The position numbers and the translations under genes were made by a program. A stretch of DNA of 64,000 nucleotides from Tanticharoenia sakaeratensis NBRC 103193. GTDB taxonomy: Bacteria > Pseudomonadota > Alphaproteobacteria > Acetobacterales > Acetobacteraceae. Where the stretch lies: positions 1 to 64,000 of the forward strand of contig NZ_BALE01000010.1 of NCBI RefSeq assembly GCF_000963885.1. Direction: 5' to 3'. Shown piece by piece: positions 8,722 through 16,667 of the stretch. Numbering within the stretch: position 1 is the first letter of the stretch; each line of letters opens with the position of its first letter. The notes under the pieces are model-generated. The model saw only the letters and a program-made list of their open reading frames with translations, did no database searches and was not told the DNA's origin.

Positions 8722-9628
8722 AACAATTGTCGCCGTGTTTGACGAACCCGCGGCAGCATCACGTGCGATCGAAGCGCTCGGAACGGCGGGTATTCCCCGG
8801 AACGCCATTCATCATTACGAGCGCACTGACGAAGCGAAAGGGGAAAACACCGAAAGCTCCGATGTAGAGACCCATCATCATACTGGGTTCTGGAGCTGGC
8901 TGACGGGCGGCGAGGCCAATCACGAGCATCACGCCCTGTATGACCAGACAGTCAAAAGCGGCGGAACGGTGGTCACCGTTGTCTGTGAAGGCAATCAGGT
9001 AGACGAGATCTATCGTGTGTTGGAACAGTATGGGCCCATCGATCTGGAAGAGCGTCACTCGCAATATCAGACCAGCGGTGCCTATGGCGCGACATCGGAC
9101 ATAACAGGCAGCAGCAATGTTGCGAATGCCGGGCTGAACGACGTCGCCCCGACGGGCGGGGTTGCCTCCAGCGGCGCCGCTCTGGGAGGCGCTGGCTCGG
9201 GCGATGTTCGATCTGGTGGGAATGCGTCGGCGGCGGCTGAGCAGGTTATTCCTTTGGCGGAGGAGCAGCTCGAGCTTGGCAGGCGGGACGTCGATCGCGG
9301 AACAACCCGCGTCCGGCGCTATACGGTGTCACGCCCGGTCGAAGAGCATATCCGCCTGCGTGATGAAGCCGTCTCCGTTCTGCGCCGGCCGGTTCATGGT
9401 GATCCCACTGTCGGCCCCGACGCGTTCACGGACCGCGAGATCAGCGCGACCGAAATCGACGAGGAAGCGGTCATCGGCAAGACCGCCCATGTCGTGGAGG
9501 AAGTCGTGTTGAAGAAAGATGTCAGCCACCACGACGAGACGGTGCATGACACGGTGCGCCGCGAGGAAATCGAGGTGACCGGCCCGAAAGGTCATGAGAT
9601 CGAAAAAACTAACGATCGCAAAATCTGA
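8711..9628 (+). CDS. Two-domain DUF2382 stress-type protein
   Basis: 305 residues in three parts. Residues 1-115 form an N-terminal domain that starts TIVAVFDEPAAASRAIEAL, resembling the heat-induced/general-stress (17M-like) fold. Residues 115-178 are a Gly/Ala/Ser-rich linker. Residues about 185-300 are a DUF2382 domain with VIPLAEEQLELGRRDVDRG. The start ATG at 8711 lies inside the end of the preceding DUF2382 gene and has a GGAG element upstream. The same combination is common near stress genes in alphaproteobacteria, but the molecular function is unknown. A strong hairpin 65 bases after the stop probably ends the transcript. Confidence 0.85.
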   Translation: MNSETIVAVFDEPAAASRAIEALGTAGIPRNAIHHYERTDEAKGENTESSDVETHHHTGFWSWLTGGEANHEHHALYDQTVKSGGTVVTVVCEGNQVDEIYRVLEQYGPIDLEERHSQYQTSGAYGATSDITGSSNVANAGLNDVAPTGGVASSGAALGGAGSGDVRSGGNASAAAEQVIPLAEEQLELGRRDVDRGTTRVRRYTVSRPVEEHIRLRDEAVSVLRRPVHGDPTVGPDAFTDREISATEIDEEAVIGKTAHVVEEVVLKKDVSHHDETVHDTVRREEIEVTGPKGHEIEKTNDRKI

Positions 9629-9692
9629 TCTGGAAAACGACATGTGCTCGCATTCAGGATGCTGGCACATCTGAACAGGGTTTTGCGTGAGG

Positions 9693-9727
9693 CCGCGCCG
9701 TCATGCTGAAGCAGGATGACGGCGCGG
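9693..9727 (+). terminator. Rho-independent-type terminator after the DUF2382 pair
   Basis: A perfect 12-bp stem (CCGCGCCGTCAT with ATGACGGCGCGG) encloses an 11-base loop and is followed by TTGTATTTCT. It lies 65 bases downstream of the second DUF2382 stop codon. Confidence 0.75.
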
Positions 9728-10709
9728 TTGTATTTCTGGCGTCCTGGTTTGCGAATGATGCCGGTGACCGGATCGGCGTGCCTGATTGACTCCAGTGGGC
9801 GTGGAATTCAGCTTTTTTGAACTCGCTGCTTGGCGATTGAGCAAACGAACGCGTTACAAGATACGGCGCCGGATGCGTTATTCACCTGAGAGGCACGCTT
9901 GCGGAACCTCTTTTCGCGGCAATTGGGACGCGATTTTAGGGTAATTCTGAAAATTCGTTTCTGTTTTGAGGATTTATTGCGGAGAAAGCATCTGTCTCGC
10001 GTGCATTTCTCAAGCTGAGAAATTGATGTCGGTAATTCGTGTCCGGTGCCGATTTCAAGTCGCATGTTTTCGAGCTCCGGCGAAGTCACGGCAATACTGC
10101 GAAGACGGAACCGAATGACATCCGGCTGTCGACATGCATCGGCGTAATTGGGCAGCGGCGCGGGCTCCCGATGATGGTTCTGTCGGATGCGCGCTGTTTG
10201 CGTGACTTTGTGCATAGAATTTGGATGACAGAAGGTCTTTCCGTGTTCGCAATTTCGTCGGCAATGCACGTCCAAGGTGGATTGTCCGACTATGGACGAT
10301 TCACCTTTGCTGACAGCCATGAAGTGCTTTTGACGCCAGCGATGTAGTTATGTCCGTCAATCCTTCCGACTTTGGCTCTACGTTGGAGCGACTGCGTCCT
10401 ATGCAGTGGAACTGGATCGGTTGGTGTCAGTCGTATCTCTGTTGCGACGATATTCTGTGGTCCGCGAGCAGCAGCCCCTGGGGAATAGCCAGAAAGACAG
10501 CCAACTGATGTAGTGCATTTCCGTAGCTATAGGCTGTTCTTGTCCTCAGGCCGGACGGCGCGTATTTCACCGGGACCGCAATGGCGGTGCTTGTCGACCA
10601 ATACTCGTTGTGAAAATGACGCGTCTGTCATGAAGACGCGCGATAGTCACGCATCAGCATTTCTTCATACACAAGAATGATTTGTGCAGGCAGCGTGCAG
10701 ATGGGAGGC
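9728..10709. other. Gene-free, lower-GC stretch next to tRNA-Ser
   Basis: About 980 bases in which I recognise no gene. Parts, especially about 9,880-10,050, are visibly poorer in G and C than the flanking core genes. Open frames on both strands (up to about 170 codons) show no family resemblance and have implausible residue composition. A short hairpin (CGCGTCT/AGACGCG, 10620-10640) is present without a T tract. The 3' end of the tRNA faces this stretch, so an old integration followed by decay is possible, but I found no integrase and no repeat of the tRNA 3' end. Confidence 0.5.
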
Positions 10710-10800
10710 TGGCGGAGAGAGTGGGATTCGAACCCACGGTACGCTATTAACGTACACACGCTTTCCAAGCGTGCGCCTTAAGCCGCTCGGCCATCTCTCC
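10710..10800 (-). tRNA. tRNA-Ser (anticodon GGA)
   Basis: A class II tRNA of 91 bases including an encoded CCA (10710-10712). The acceptor stem pairs GGAGAGA (10794-10800) with its complement at 10714-10720. The anticodon stem is CACGC/GCGTG with loop TTGGAAA, giving anticodon GGA at 10764-10766. A long variable arm (GTACGTTAATAGCGTAC region) and a T arm with GGTTCGAATCC are present. It reads serine UCC/UCU codons. Confidence 0.97.
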
Positions 10801-10835
10801 TGCTGAGCGGCGCGGACCATACCAACTTGCGAGGG

Positions 10836-11495
10836 TTACGCAAGGGGGTTCAGATGGCGTCGTGCCTCGTCAATGAAGCGGGCGATCAGGGCAGGGGACT
10901 TTTCGCCCGGTGCGGTTTCCACGCCCGATGAGACGTCCACGGCAAGCGCGCCGCTCGCGCGCAAGGCATCGGCCACATTGTCGGGCGTCAGCCCGCCTGC
11001 GAGCAGCCACGGGGCTGGCGCGTGCCAGCCTGTCAGGATCGACCAGTCGAACGTCAGGCCATTGCCGCCGGGTCGGCCGGCTTCTCTGGGTGCCTTGGCC
11101 TCGATCACCAGGCCTTGCGTATCGGCGGTGCGTGGCAGGTCGCTCTTTTCAGAAATACCGATAGCAGCCCAGATCGGCAGGCCGGTGCGGCGGCCGATCG
11201 CTGTGATCCGCTCAGGCGCGTCATAGAGCTGCAGGATGTCAGGCTGAAGGATGTCGCAGACGGCATCGACCAGCGCGTCGTCCGGTTTGACCAGCAGGGC
11301 CACGCGACGTGGTCCACCGGCGGCATGCGACGGCGCTGCCCTGCAGAGCGACGCCGCGGCGTCAGGCGTCACGTAGCGCGGAGAGGCAGGATGAAAGACA
11401 AGCCCGATCCAGTCGGCGCCATGGCGAACGCAGGCGTCCACATCCGCAGGCTTCGTCAGCCCGCAGATCTTGATCCCGATACGGCGCGCCGTCAT
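10836..11495 (-). CDS. trpF: Phosphoribosylanthranilate isomerase
   Basis: 219 residues, normal length for TrpF, a TIM-barrel enzyme that isomerises N-(5-phosphoribosyl)anthranilate to CdRP in tryptophan synthesis. The N terminus carries the signature IKICGLTKPADVDA with the catalytic Cys11, and the C-terminal phosphate-binding region LAGGLTPDNVADAL and VDVSSGVETAPG is intact. It starts 11 bases after the pyrF stop and is read in the same operon (lapA-pyrF-trpF). The usual alphaproteobacterial neighbours trpB and trpA are not downstream; a tRNA-Ser and an accessory stretch follow instead. Confidence 0.96.
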   Translation of the reverse strand: MTARRIGIKICGLTKPADVDACVRHGADWIGLVFHPASPRYVTPDAAASLCRAAPSHAAGGPRRVALLVKPDDALVDAVCDILQPDILQLYDAPERITAIGRRTGLPIWAAIGISEKSDLPRTADTQGLVIEAKAPREAGRPGGNGLTFDWSILTGWHAPAPWLLAGGLTPDNVADALRASGALAVDVSSGVETAPGEKSPALIARFIDEARRHLNPLA

Positions 11496-11506
11496 CGCGG
11501 CCCCGA

Positions 11507-12202
11507 TCAGGCTGTCAGTTCGGCGCGGATACGACGCGCCGCATCGCCTGGATCAGCGGACCCCGTGATCGGACGCCCGACGACGATCCAGTCCGCACCT
11601 GCGTCTGCCGCCGCGCGCGGCGTCATGACGCGGGCCTGATCGCCATGATCGGCGCCCTCCGGACGAATGCCCGGGACGACCAGAACAGGCTCCGCGCCGA
11701 ATGTGCGCCGAAGCGCCGGAAGCTCCGCGGGCGAGCATACGAGCCCGTCGGCACCGGCATCGAGTGCCAACGCACCCAGGCGCAACACCTGCTCCTCCGG
11801 CGTGCCTTCCACTCCGATTTCGTGCAAGGCGTGACCATCCAGGCTGGTCAGCACCGTTACGGCGATCAACCGGGGCCTTTCGCGTCCGACGCAGCTCTGT
11901 TCCAGCGCCTCACGCGCACGGCCGATCATCGCCCGCCCGCCCGCGGCATGGATGGTGACAAGGGCGGGGGCGAGCGGCGCAAGGCTTCTGAGCCCACCCG
12001 CCACGGTGTTCGGGATGTCGTGCAGTTTCAGGTCGAGAAACAGCTGTCGATCCCGCGCGAGTTCTGCTACGGCGTCGAAACCGCGCGCGTAGCAGAACTC
12101 CAGGCCCAGCTTGATCGCATCGACATGACCGTCCGTCGCGCGCGCGAGTTCCGCGGCCCGGTCCATGTCGGGCGTGTCGATGGCAACGATCAGGCGTGTC
12201 AT
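11507..12202 (-). CDS. pyrF: Orotidine 5'-phosphate decarboxylase
   Basis: 231 residues. It catalyses OMP to UMP, the last step of pyrimidine nucleotide synthesis, in the cytoplasm. The catalytic motif DLKLHDIPNTV gives Asp57, Lys59 and Asp62, the charge network of the family. The phosphate-binding end VVPGIRPEG and IVVGRPITGS is present. The start overlaps the stop of the upstream lapA-like gene (TGATG), which indicates translational coupling, and trpF follows after 11 bases. Confidence 0.97.
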   Translation of the reverse strand: MTRLIVAIDTPDMDRAAELARATDGHVDAIKLGLEFCYARGFDAVAELARDRQLFLDLKLHDIPNTVAGGLRSLAPLAPALVTIHAAGGRAMIGRAREALEQSCVGRERPRLIAVTVLTSLDGHALHEIGVEGTPEEQVLRLGALALDAGADGLVCSPAELPALRRTFGAEPVLVVPGIRPEGADHGDQARVMTPRAAADAGADWIVVGRPITGSADPGDAARRIRAELTA

Positions 12203-12522
12203 CAGAGGGGCTGCCCGCCTACGGGCGTGGTGGTCACGGTGGCGGTCTGCGCGTTCAGGCGGTTATGCAGATCGACCACCTGGGCCTGCAACTGGCGGAC
12301 CTGGGCTTCGGCGCGCCGGGCACGGCGGCGCTGGCGCAGTTCACCAAGCCAGAGCGCAAAGGCCCCCAGCACGAAGAAGATCGCCCCTGTCGCAAGGGCA
12401 AGAATGCCTGCCGGCGTCTTCCAGCCATAGGAGACGAACCACATCTGCTGCGGGTCGGGATTCGTCACCGCGAAGATGACGAGAGCGAGGATAAACGGCA
12501 GAACGATAAGCAAGCGCAACAT
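12202..12522 (-). CDS. LapA-family (DUF1049) membrane protein
   Basis: 106 residues with two membrane helices (about 3-22 and 39-62) joined by a short loop NPDPQQMWFVSYGWKTP, then a basic coiled-coil-like tail LRQRRRARRAEAQVRQLQAQ. This is the layout of LapA-domain proteins, related to LapA/LapB of lipopolysaccharide assembly control in gammaproteobacteria; the alphaproteobacterial role is not well defined. The ATG at 12522 is preferred to a TTG six bases upstream. The stop overlaps the pyrF start. Confidence 0.85.
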   Translation of the reverse strand: MLRLLIVLPFILALVIFAVTNPDPQQMWFVSYGWKTPAGILALATGAIFFVLGAFALWLGELRQRRRARRAEAQVRQLQAQVVDLHNRLNAQTATVTTTPVGGQPL

Positions 12523-12657
12523 GGTCAAGTCCTATCCCGGCGTCCCACGCGCGGCAAGCCGGGCGCATTGTGCTCAAAAGCACGATCGACGCTTGCGTTC
12601 CTTGGGTGGACGCGCGCACGGTTCATGAACTGGTGCAATGGATCGGGGGCATCACGA

Positions 12658-12948
12658 GTGAATGAAGTCATCACGTTCCGGGCCAGGCTCCCAAACGTGG
12701 ATACACTCTGGGCCGTGGTCGCCCGGCAGGGGCGCACGACACGGATCGCCGATGTGCACCCCGATCAGGCGGCGGCCCTGGCCGACTGCGCCTGGCGGGC
12801 ACAGCAGGTGCGGGCCTATGCACAGTTCATCCTGGGCGAGCGCCAGCCGCTGCCCCAGTACAGCGTGCGCACGATCAGACGTGCGGAACTGCCACGCGCC
12901 TGGCGCCCGTTGCCGGCCTTGGGAATCCTGCGGGGCCAGGCAATCTGA
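12658..12948 (+). CDS. Small conserved-looking hypothetical protein
   Basis: A 96-residue frame starting at GTG (12658) with a GGGGG element about 9 bases upstream; an ATG at 12625 would add 11 residues. The product is soluble, rich in Arg, Ala, Gln and Trp, and has no motif I recognise (VNEVITFRARLPNVDTLWAV at the start, RAELPRAWRPLPALGILRG near the end). It is divergent from the lapA-pyrF-trpF operon and 142 bases upstream of secB. Its residue composition looks protein-like, unlike the antisense frames, but I have no family assignment. Confidence 0.5.
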   Translation: MNEVITFRARLPNVDTLWAVVARQGRTTRIADVHPDQAAALADCAWRAQQVRAYAQFILGERQPLPQYSVRTIRRAELPRAWRPLPALGILRGQAI

Positions 12949-13090
12949 CGACGCATGTGATCAGCCGCGTGCACGGGTTTCGTGGCGGGTAGTCAATTCG
13001 GCGGCAGCATGACACAACATGCCATCGGATCCGGGCCCGATGGCAGCTGGATCCTTCAGGCCACGTGTCATCAGGGAACGCGCCCGCCAT

Positions 13091-13588
13091 ATGTCTCCGA
13101 ACGATCATGCCGATTCCGTCCAGGGTGCCGCGCAGGCCGGCTCACCCGGTCTTCTGATCGGCAACCAGTATGTGCGGTCCTTCTCCCTGACAGTACCCGG
13201 CGCGCCAGGCGTTTATGCCAATGTTCCGCTGCGCGTGCATATGGCGCTGGGGATCGATGTGAGTGCACGGCAGCTTGCCGACAACCAGCCGAACTTCGAG
13301 GTCACGCTCGTCATGCGGGCCCAGGGACTGCGCGACGCGCCGAGCGCCGAGGTGCCGAATCCTGAGCGTCTCTACGAAGCGGAGCTCGCCTATTCCGGTC
13401 TCGTGATGCTGCAGAACGCCGGGCCGGACACGTTCGAGCCGCTCCTGCTGATCGAGGCGCCGCGCATGCTGTTTCCGGGCGCGCGCAACGTGCTGGCCAT
13501 GAACGTCCGCGAGGCGGGCTTCCCGGTCACCATGCTGCAGCCGGTCGACTTCGTTGCCCTGTGGCACGCCCGGCGCGCGCAGCGCTAA
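13091..13588 (+). CDS. secB: Protein-export chaperone SecB
   Basis: 165 residues. SecB is a cytosolic tetrameric chaperone that keeps preproteins unfolded and delivers them to SecA. The conserved parts are NQYVRSFSLTVPGAP near the N terminus and the C-terminal LLIEAPRMLFPGARNVLAMN followed by GFPVTMLQPVDFVALW. The ATG at 13091 was chosen because upstream in-frame residues do not match the family. The sequence is somewhat divergent (RNVLAMNVREAG where RIIADATRDGG is usual), but all blocks are present and in order. Confidence 0.93.
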   Translation: MSPNDHADSVQGAAQAGSPGLLIGNQYVRSFSLTVPGAPGVYANVPLRVHMALGIDVSARQLADNQPNFEVTLVMRAQGLRDAPSAEVPNPERLYEAELAYSGLVMLQNAGPDTFEPLLLIEAPRMLFPGARNVLAMNVREAGFPVTMLQPVDFVALWHARRAQR

Positions 13589-13631
13589 AAATGTACCGCT
13601 TCCACTCGATCCCGGCAGACGTCTTCGAGCC

Positions 13632-16600
13632 ATGACCGATATCCTGATGCCTCACCAGTCCAGACACGGCACGAACGAGGCACGCTGGCTTCGTCCGGAC
13701 GCGGGATGGGCGCGCGTGCACCATGCAGAAATTCTTGCCCGGGAAGCGCCGGATGCCATCCACGACGATGTGGCGCTGGCAGCTTTCTTCAGAACGCGCG
13801 GCAACGAGCTTGGTCTCGTGCCGAACCGGCTGTTCGACGAAGGCTGGTATCTCGCGGCGAATCCGGATGTGGCGGCCGGCGTCCGGGAAGGAATTTTCGC
13901 CTCGGGCTTCCAGCATTACTGCGAAAGCGGCTTTCGCAGCCGGGCGCCGCACTGGCTGTTTTCCGAGCAGGATTATTTCACCCGCAATCCCGACCTCACG
14001 CCCCATGCACTTGACGAGCGCGGCTTCCACAACGGGTATGATCATTTCCTGAAGGTCGGAGACCGCGAAGGGCGTATCGGGCACCAGTTCTTCGATCCGC
14101 TGGTCTTCCGTGCGGACGCGCTGGCCGCGCATAGCGGGATCGACCTCGATCGCGGCCTCTTCGCCCAGTATCTCGCAAGCCCGCAGACCACGCGCACGAG
14201 CTGGTATTTCGATCCGGCATGGTATCTCGAGACCTATCCGCAGGTCCGCCAGGCGATCGAGCAGGGTGAGTATAGCGGTCCGCTGCATCATTACCTGACC
14301 AACGGCACGCCACAGGCTTTCGATCCCAATCCTTTCTTCAGCGAAGCATCGTATGCGTCACGGTATCCGGACGTGGATGCGATCGTCCGATCGGGGGGAT
14401 TTCGCAACGGGTTCGAACATTTCCGGAAGTTCGGTGCCCGGGAGGGCCGTGATCCCGGGAACATTGAAAACTTCGGGGCATATCGCAGCCGCCCGGATGT
14501 CGTGCGCGACCTGCAGATTGGCCGCGCGCCCGATGCATTCGCCCATTTCGTGGCCGCGCGCACCCTGCGCGGCGTCGATGTCGATCATGCGCCGGAGACG
14601 CTTCGCGGGCCGTTTGCACCGGAACTCTGCCGTGCGCTGGCCTATCGGCGGGCCGAGAGCCTGCTGCCGCTCGTGGCACGCGCGCCGCTCGATTTTCGCA
14701 CGTTCGGACTGCCCAGGCTCAGTGTCGTCATCACGGCACGCAACGGCTTCCTCTGGACGCTGGCGGCCCTCGCGGCCTTGCGCGACTGCACGCGCGCGCC
14801 GATCGAGCTCATCCTGATCGATGACGGATCAACCGACGGCACCACCACGATCGAGCGTCTCGTGGACGGGCTCACGGTCATCCGGCCCGAACACCGGATG
14901 ACGCTGCCGGCGCGCCTAACCCTCGGACTTTCGCGTGTCCGGGCACCGGCCGTCCTGTTGCTCGATCAGGCGATCCAGCTCCGACTGGGCGCGGTCGATG
15001 TCGCATTGTCGCATCTGGGACAGGCGGACGTGGCGGCCGTGACCGGCCGGGTGACCGCACTCGACATGACCGTGATCGAGGCAGGGCTTACCGTTTACCG
15101 GGATGGCAATCTCGAGCGGATCGGTGCGGGATCATCGATCGAGACGCCGGAAATCGGCTTCGTTCGTGATTGCGACGCCGGAAGTGCCGGGGCGCTTTTC
15201 GTGCAGACGGCGCGTCTGCGTGATGTCGGTCTTGATCCCGAGGCGCGGTCCATGGGCGCACTGTTGATCAGCCTGTCCCTGTCCCTGCGTCAGGCCGGCG
15301 GGCGCGTGGTGTACGATCCGGCCATGCTGGCGCGCAGCATAGGCATGACACCGGAAGCACAGGATGCGCGTGAAAGCGCGCGTATGCAGCGGCGGGATCG
15401 CTTCCGCACTCTGTTGCGCGGCCAGCCGGCCGGTGCACCGTTCATGAGCGCCCGCGCCGGGGCGGACGCAGACCGGCCTCGCGTTCTCGTCTTGTGCGAT
15501 CGCGTGCCGATGCCTGAACAGGGCCGGGATACGGCGATCCTGGTGGCCCGTATCGCGATGCTGGGACAGGCCGGTTGTCGGGTCACGCTGTATCCGCTTG
15601 ATGACCGGATGCCTGACGCCTCCGGGCTGGCCCTGACCTTTGGCGACGATGTCGAAATTCTGCGGGGCGCTGGTGCGGCCGGGCTTGCGGCCTTGCTGGA
15701 CGGACGCCGGCTCGGCTTCGACCGGATCTGGATCGCCGGGACACGCGTGCTTGGCCAGTGCCTGTTCGTCTTTCACCAGATGGCGCATACCCTGCCGACA
15801 CAGGGTTTCGTCCTCGACGTTTCGGCGCTCCGCAGCGTGGAGCACCGCGGGCGTCGTCGTCTCGGTGGCATCCACGATCATGAAGCGCTGATGGCGGACC
15901 TCCGGCAGGAACTGCAGGATGCCTGGTTCTGTCAGGGGATCGTCGCCAGTAACGACGAAGAGGCGTCCCTGATCCGGCAGGCAGGCTTCGATAACGTCCA
16001 CGTGCTCGCCTACACGCCCGGCGGCGCCCATGAGCCGGTGCCCTCCGTCGGTTACGCGTCGCGCCGCGATGTCCTGTGTCTGCCCTTCATCGGCGCAGGC
16101 GGAGATGCGGCGCATGACGGCGTGGACTGGTTTGTCCATACGGTGGTGCCGATGCTCGATCAGCATCTGCCGCCCGAGGTGACGATCGACATCGCAGGCC
16201 GCCGACCGGATACCGTCGATCTCTCGCCGCTGGCGCGCTACCGGCGCGTGCGGCTCGTGTCACCGGACGTGACGATGAACGAGCTGGTCCGGACCCGCCG
16301 CGTCCTCGTGGTGCCGGACCGTTTCAGCGCGGGGCTCGCCTCGGAGGTCCTGTGTGCCGCGGCGGCAGGCCTGCCCGCCGTTCTCAGCGACGACATCGCC
16401 TTGCGGCTCGGATGGCGGGACGGGGACGCCTGCCTCGCAGGCGGCGTGGGCGATGCTGCCCGCCTGGCAGACGCGATCGGCCGGCTGTATGGCGACAGCG
16501 ACCTGTGGACGCGCCTCAGCCTGGCCGCGCGTGATGCTGCAGGCTCGCGTTACGGCGCCGCTTCCGCGTTGTCGCAGCTCCGCGTCATTCTGGCGGAGGC

Positions 16601-16667
16601 GGGCGGCAAACCGGCGGCTGCCACCGTGTCACAATCTGCCCCGATACTGGACGAGACCCTGTCATGA
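13632..16667 (+). CDS. Large multidomain glycosyltransferase with N-terminal WYLxxxPDV repeats
   Basis: 1011 residues. About residues 70-330 hold four to five degenerate repeats built around F(D/N)xxWYLxxYPDV and GFxxHFxxxGxxEGR, seen in surface-glycan proteins of Acetobacteraceae. A GT2-type domain follows at about 362-560 (LSVVITARNGFLWTLAALAA, ELILIDDGSTDGTTT). From about 615 to 985 there is a GT-B-like half (RPRVLVLCDRVPMPEQGRD, then a GT1/GT4-like C-terminal domain with VLCAAAAGLPAVLSD). It probably builds or decorates a surface polysaccharide at the cytoplasmic face. The start ATG at 13632 is preferred; upstream residues overlap secB. The stop overlaps the next gene by four bases (ATGA). 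Donor and acceptor sugars cannot be deduced. Confidence 0.85.
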   Translation: MTDILMPHQSRHGTNEARWLRPDAGWARVHHAEILAREAPDAIHDDVALAAFFRTRGNELGLVPNRLFDEGWYLAANPDVAAGVREGIFASGFQHYCESGFRSRAPHWLFSEQDYFTRNPDLTPHALDERGFHNGYDHFLKVGDREGRIGHQFFDPLVFRADALAAHSGIDLDRGLFAQYLASPQTTRTSWYFDPAWYLETYPQVRQAIEQGEYSGPLHHYLTNGTPQAFDPNPFFSEASYASRYPDVDAIVRSGGFRNGFEHFRKFGAREGRDPGNIENFGAYRSRPDVVRDLQIGRAPDAFAHFVAARTLRGVDVDHAPETLRGPFAPELCRALAYRRAESLLPLVARAPLDFRTFGLPRLSVVITARNGFLWTLAALAALRDCTRAPIELILIDDGSTDGTTTIERLVDGLTVIRPEHRMTLPARLTLGLSRVRAPAVLLLDQAIQLRLGAVDVALSHLGQADVAAVTGRVTALDMTVIEAGLTVYRDGNLERIGAGSSIETPEIGFVRDCDAGSAGALFVQTARLRDVGLDPEARSMGALLISLSLSLRQAGGRVVYDPAMLARSIGMTPEAQDARESARMQRRDRFRTLLRGQPAGAPFMSARAGADADRPRVLVLCDRVPMPEQGRDTAILVARIAMLGQAGCRVTLYPLDDRMPDASGLALTFGDDVEILRGAGAAGLAALLDGRRLGFDRIWIAGTRVLGQCLFVFHQMAHTLPTQGFVLDVSALRSVEHRGRRRLGGIHDHEALMADLRQELQDAWFCQGIVASNDEEASLIRQAGFDNVHVLAYTPGGAHEPVPSVGYASRRDVLCLPFIGAGGDAAHDGVDWFVHTVVPMLDQHLPPEVTIDIAGRRPDTVDLSPLARYRRVRLVSPDVTMNELVRTRRVLVVPDRFSAGLASEVLCAAAAGLPAVLSDDIALRLGWRDGDACLAGGVGDAARLADAIGRLYGDSDLWTRLSLAARDAAGSRYGAASALSQLRVILAEAGGKPAAATVSQSAPILDETLS

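Noticed and set aside
9808-10347. Overlapping open frames on both strands near 10 kb
   Set aside because: No family resemblance, no ribosome site and odd residue composition in each; neither strand is convincing.
10710-10800. tRNA-Ser as a proven att site
   Set aside because: I looked for a second copy of the tRNA 3' end and for an integrase in the window and found neither, so integration stays a hypothesis.
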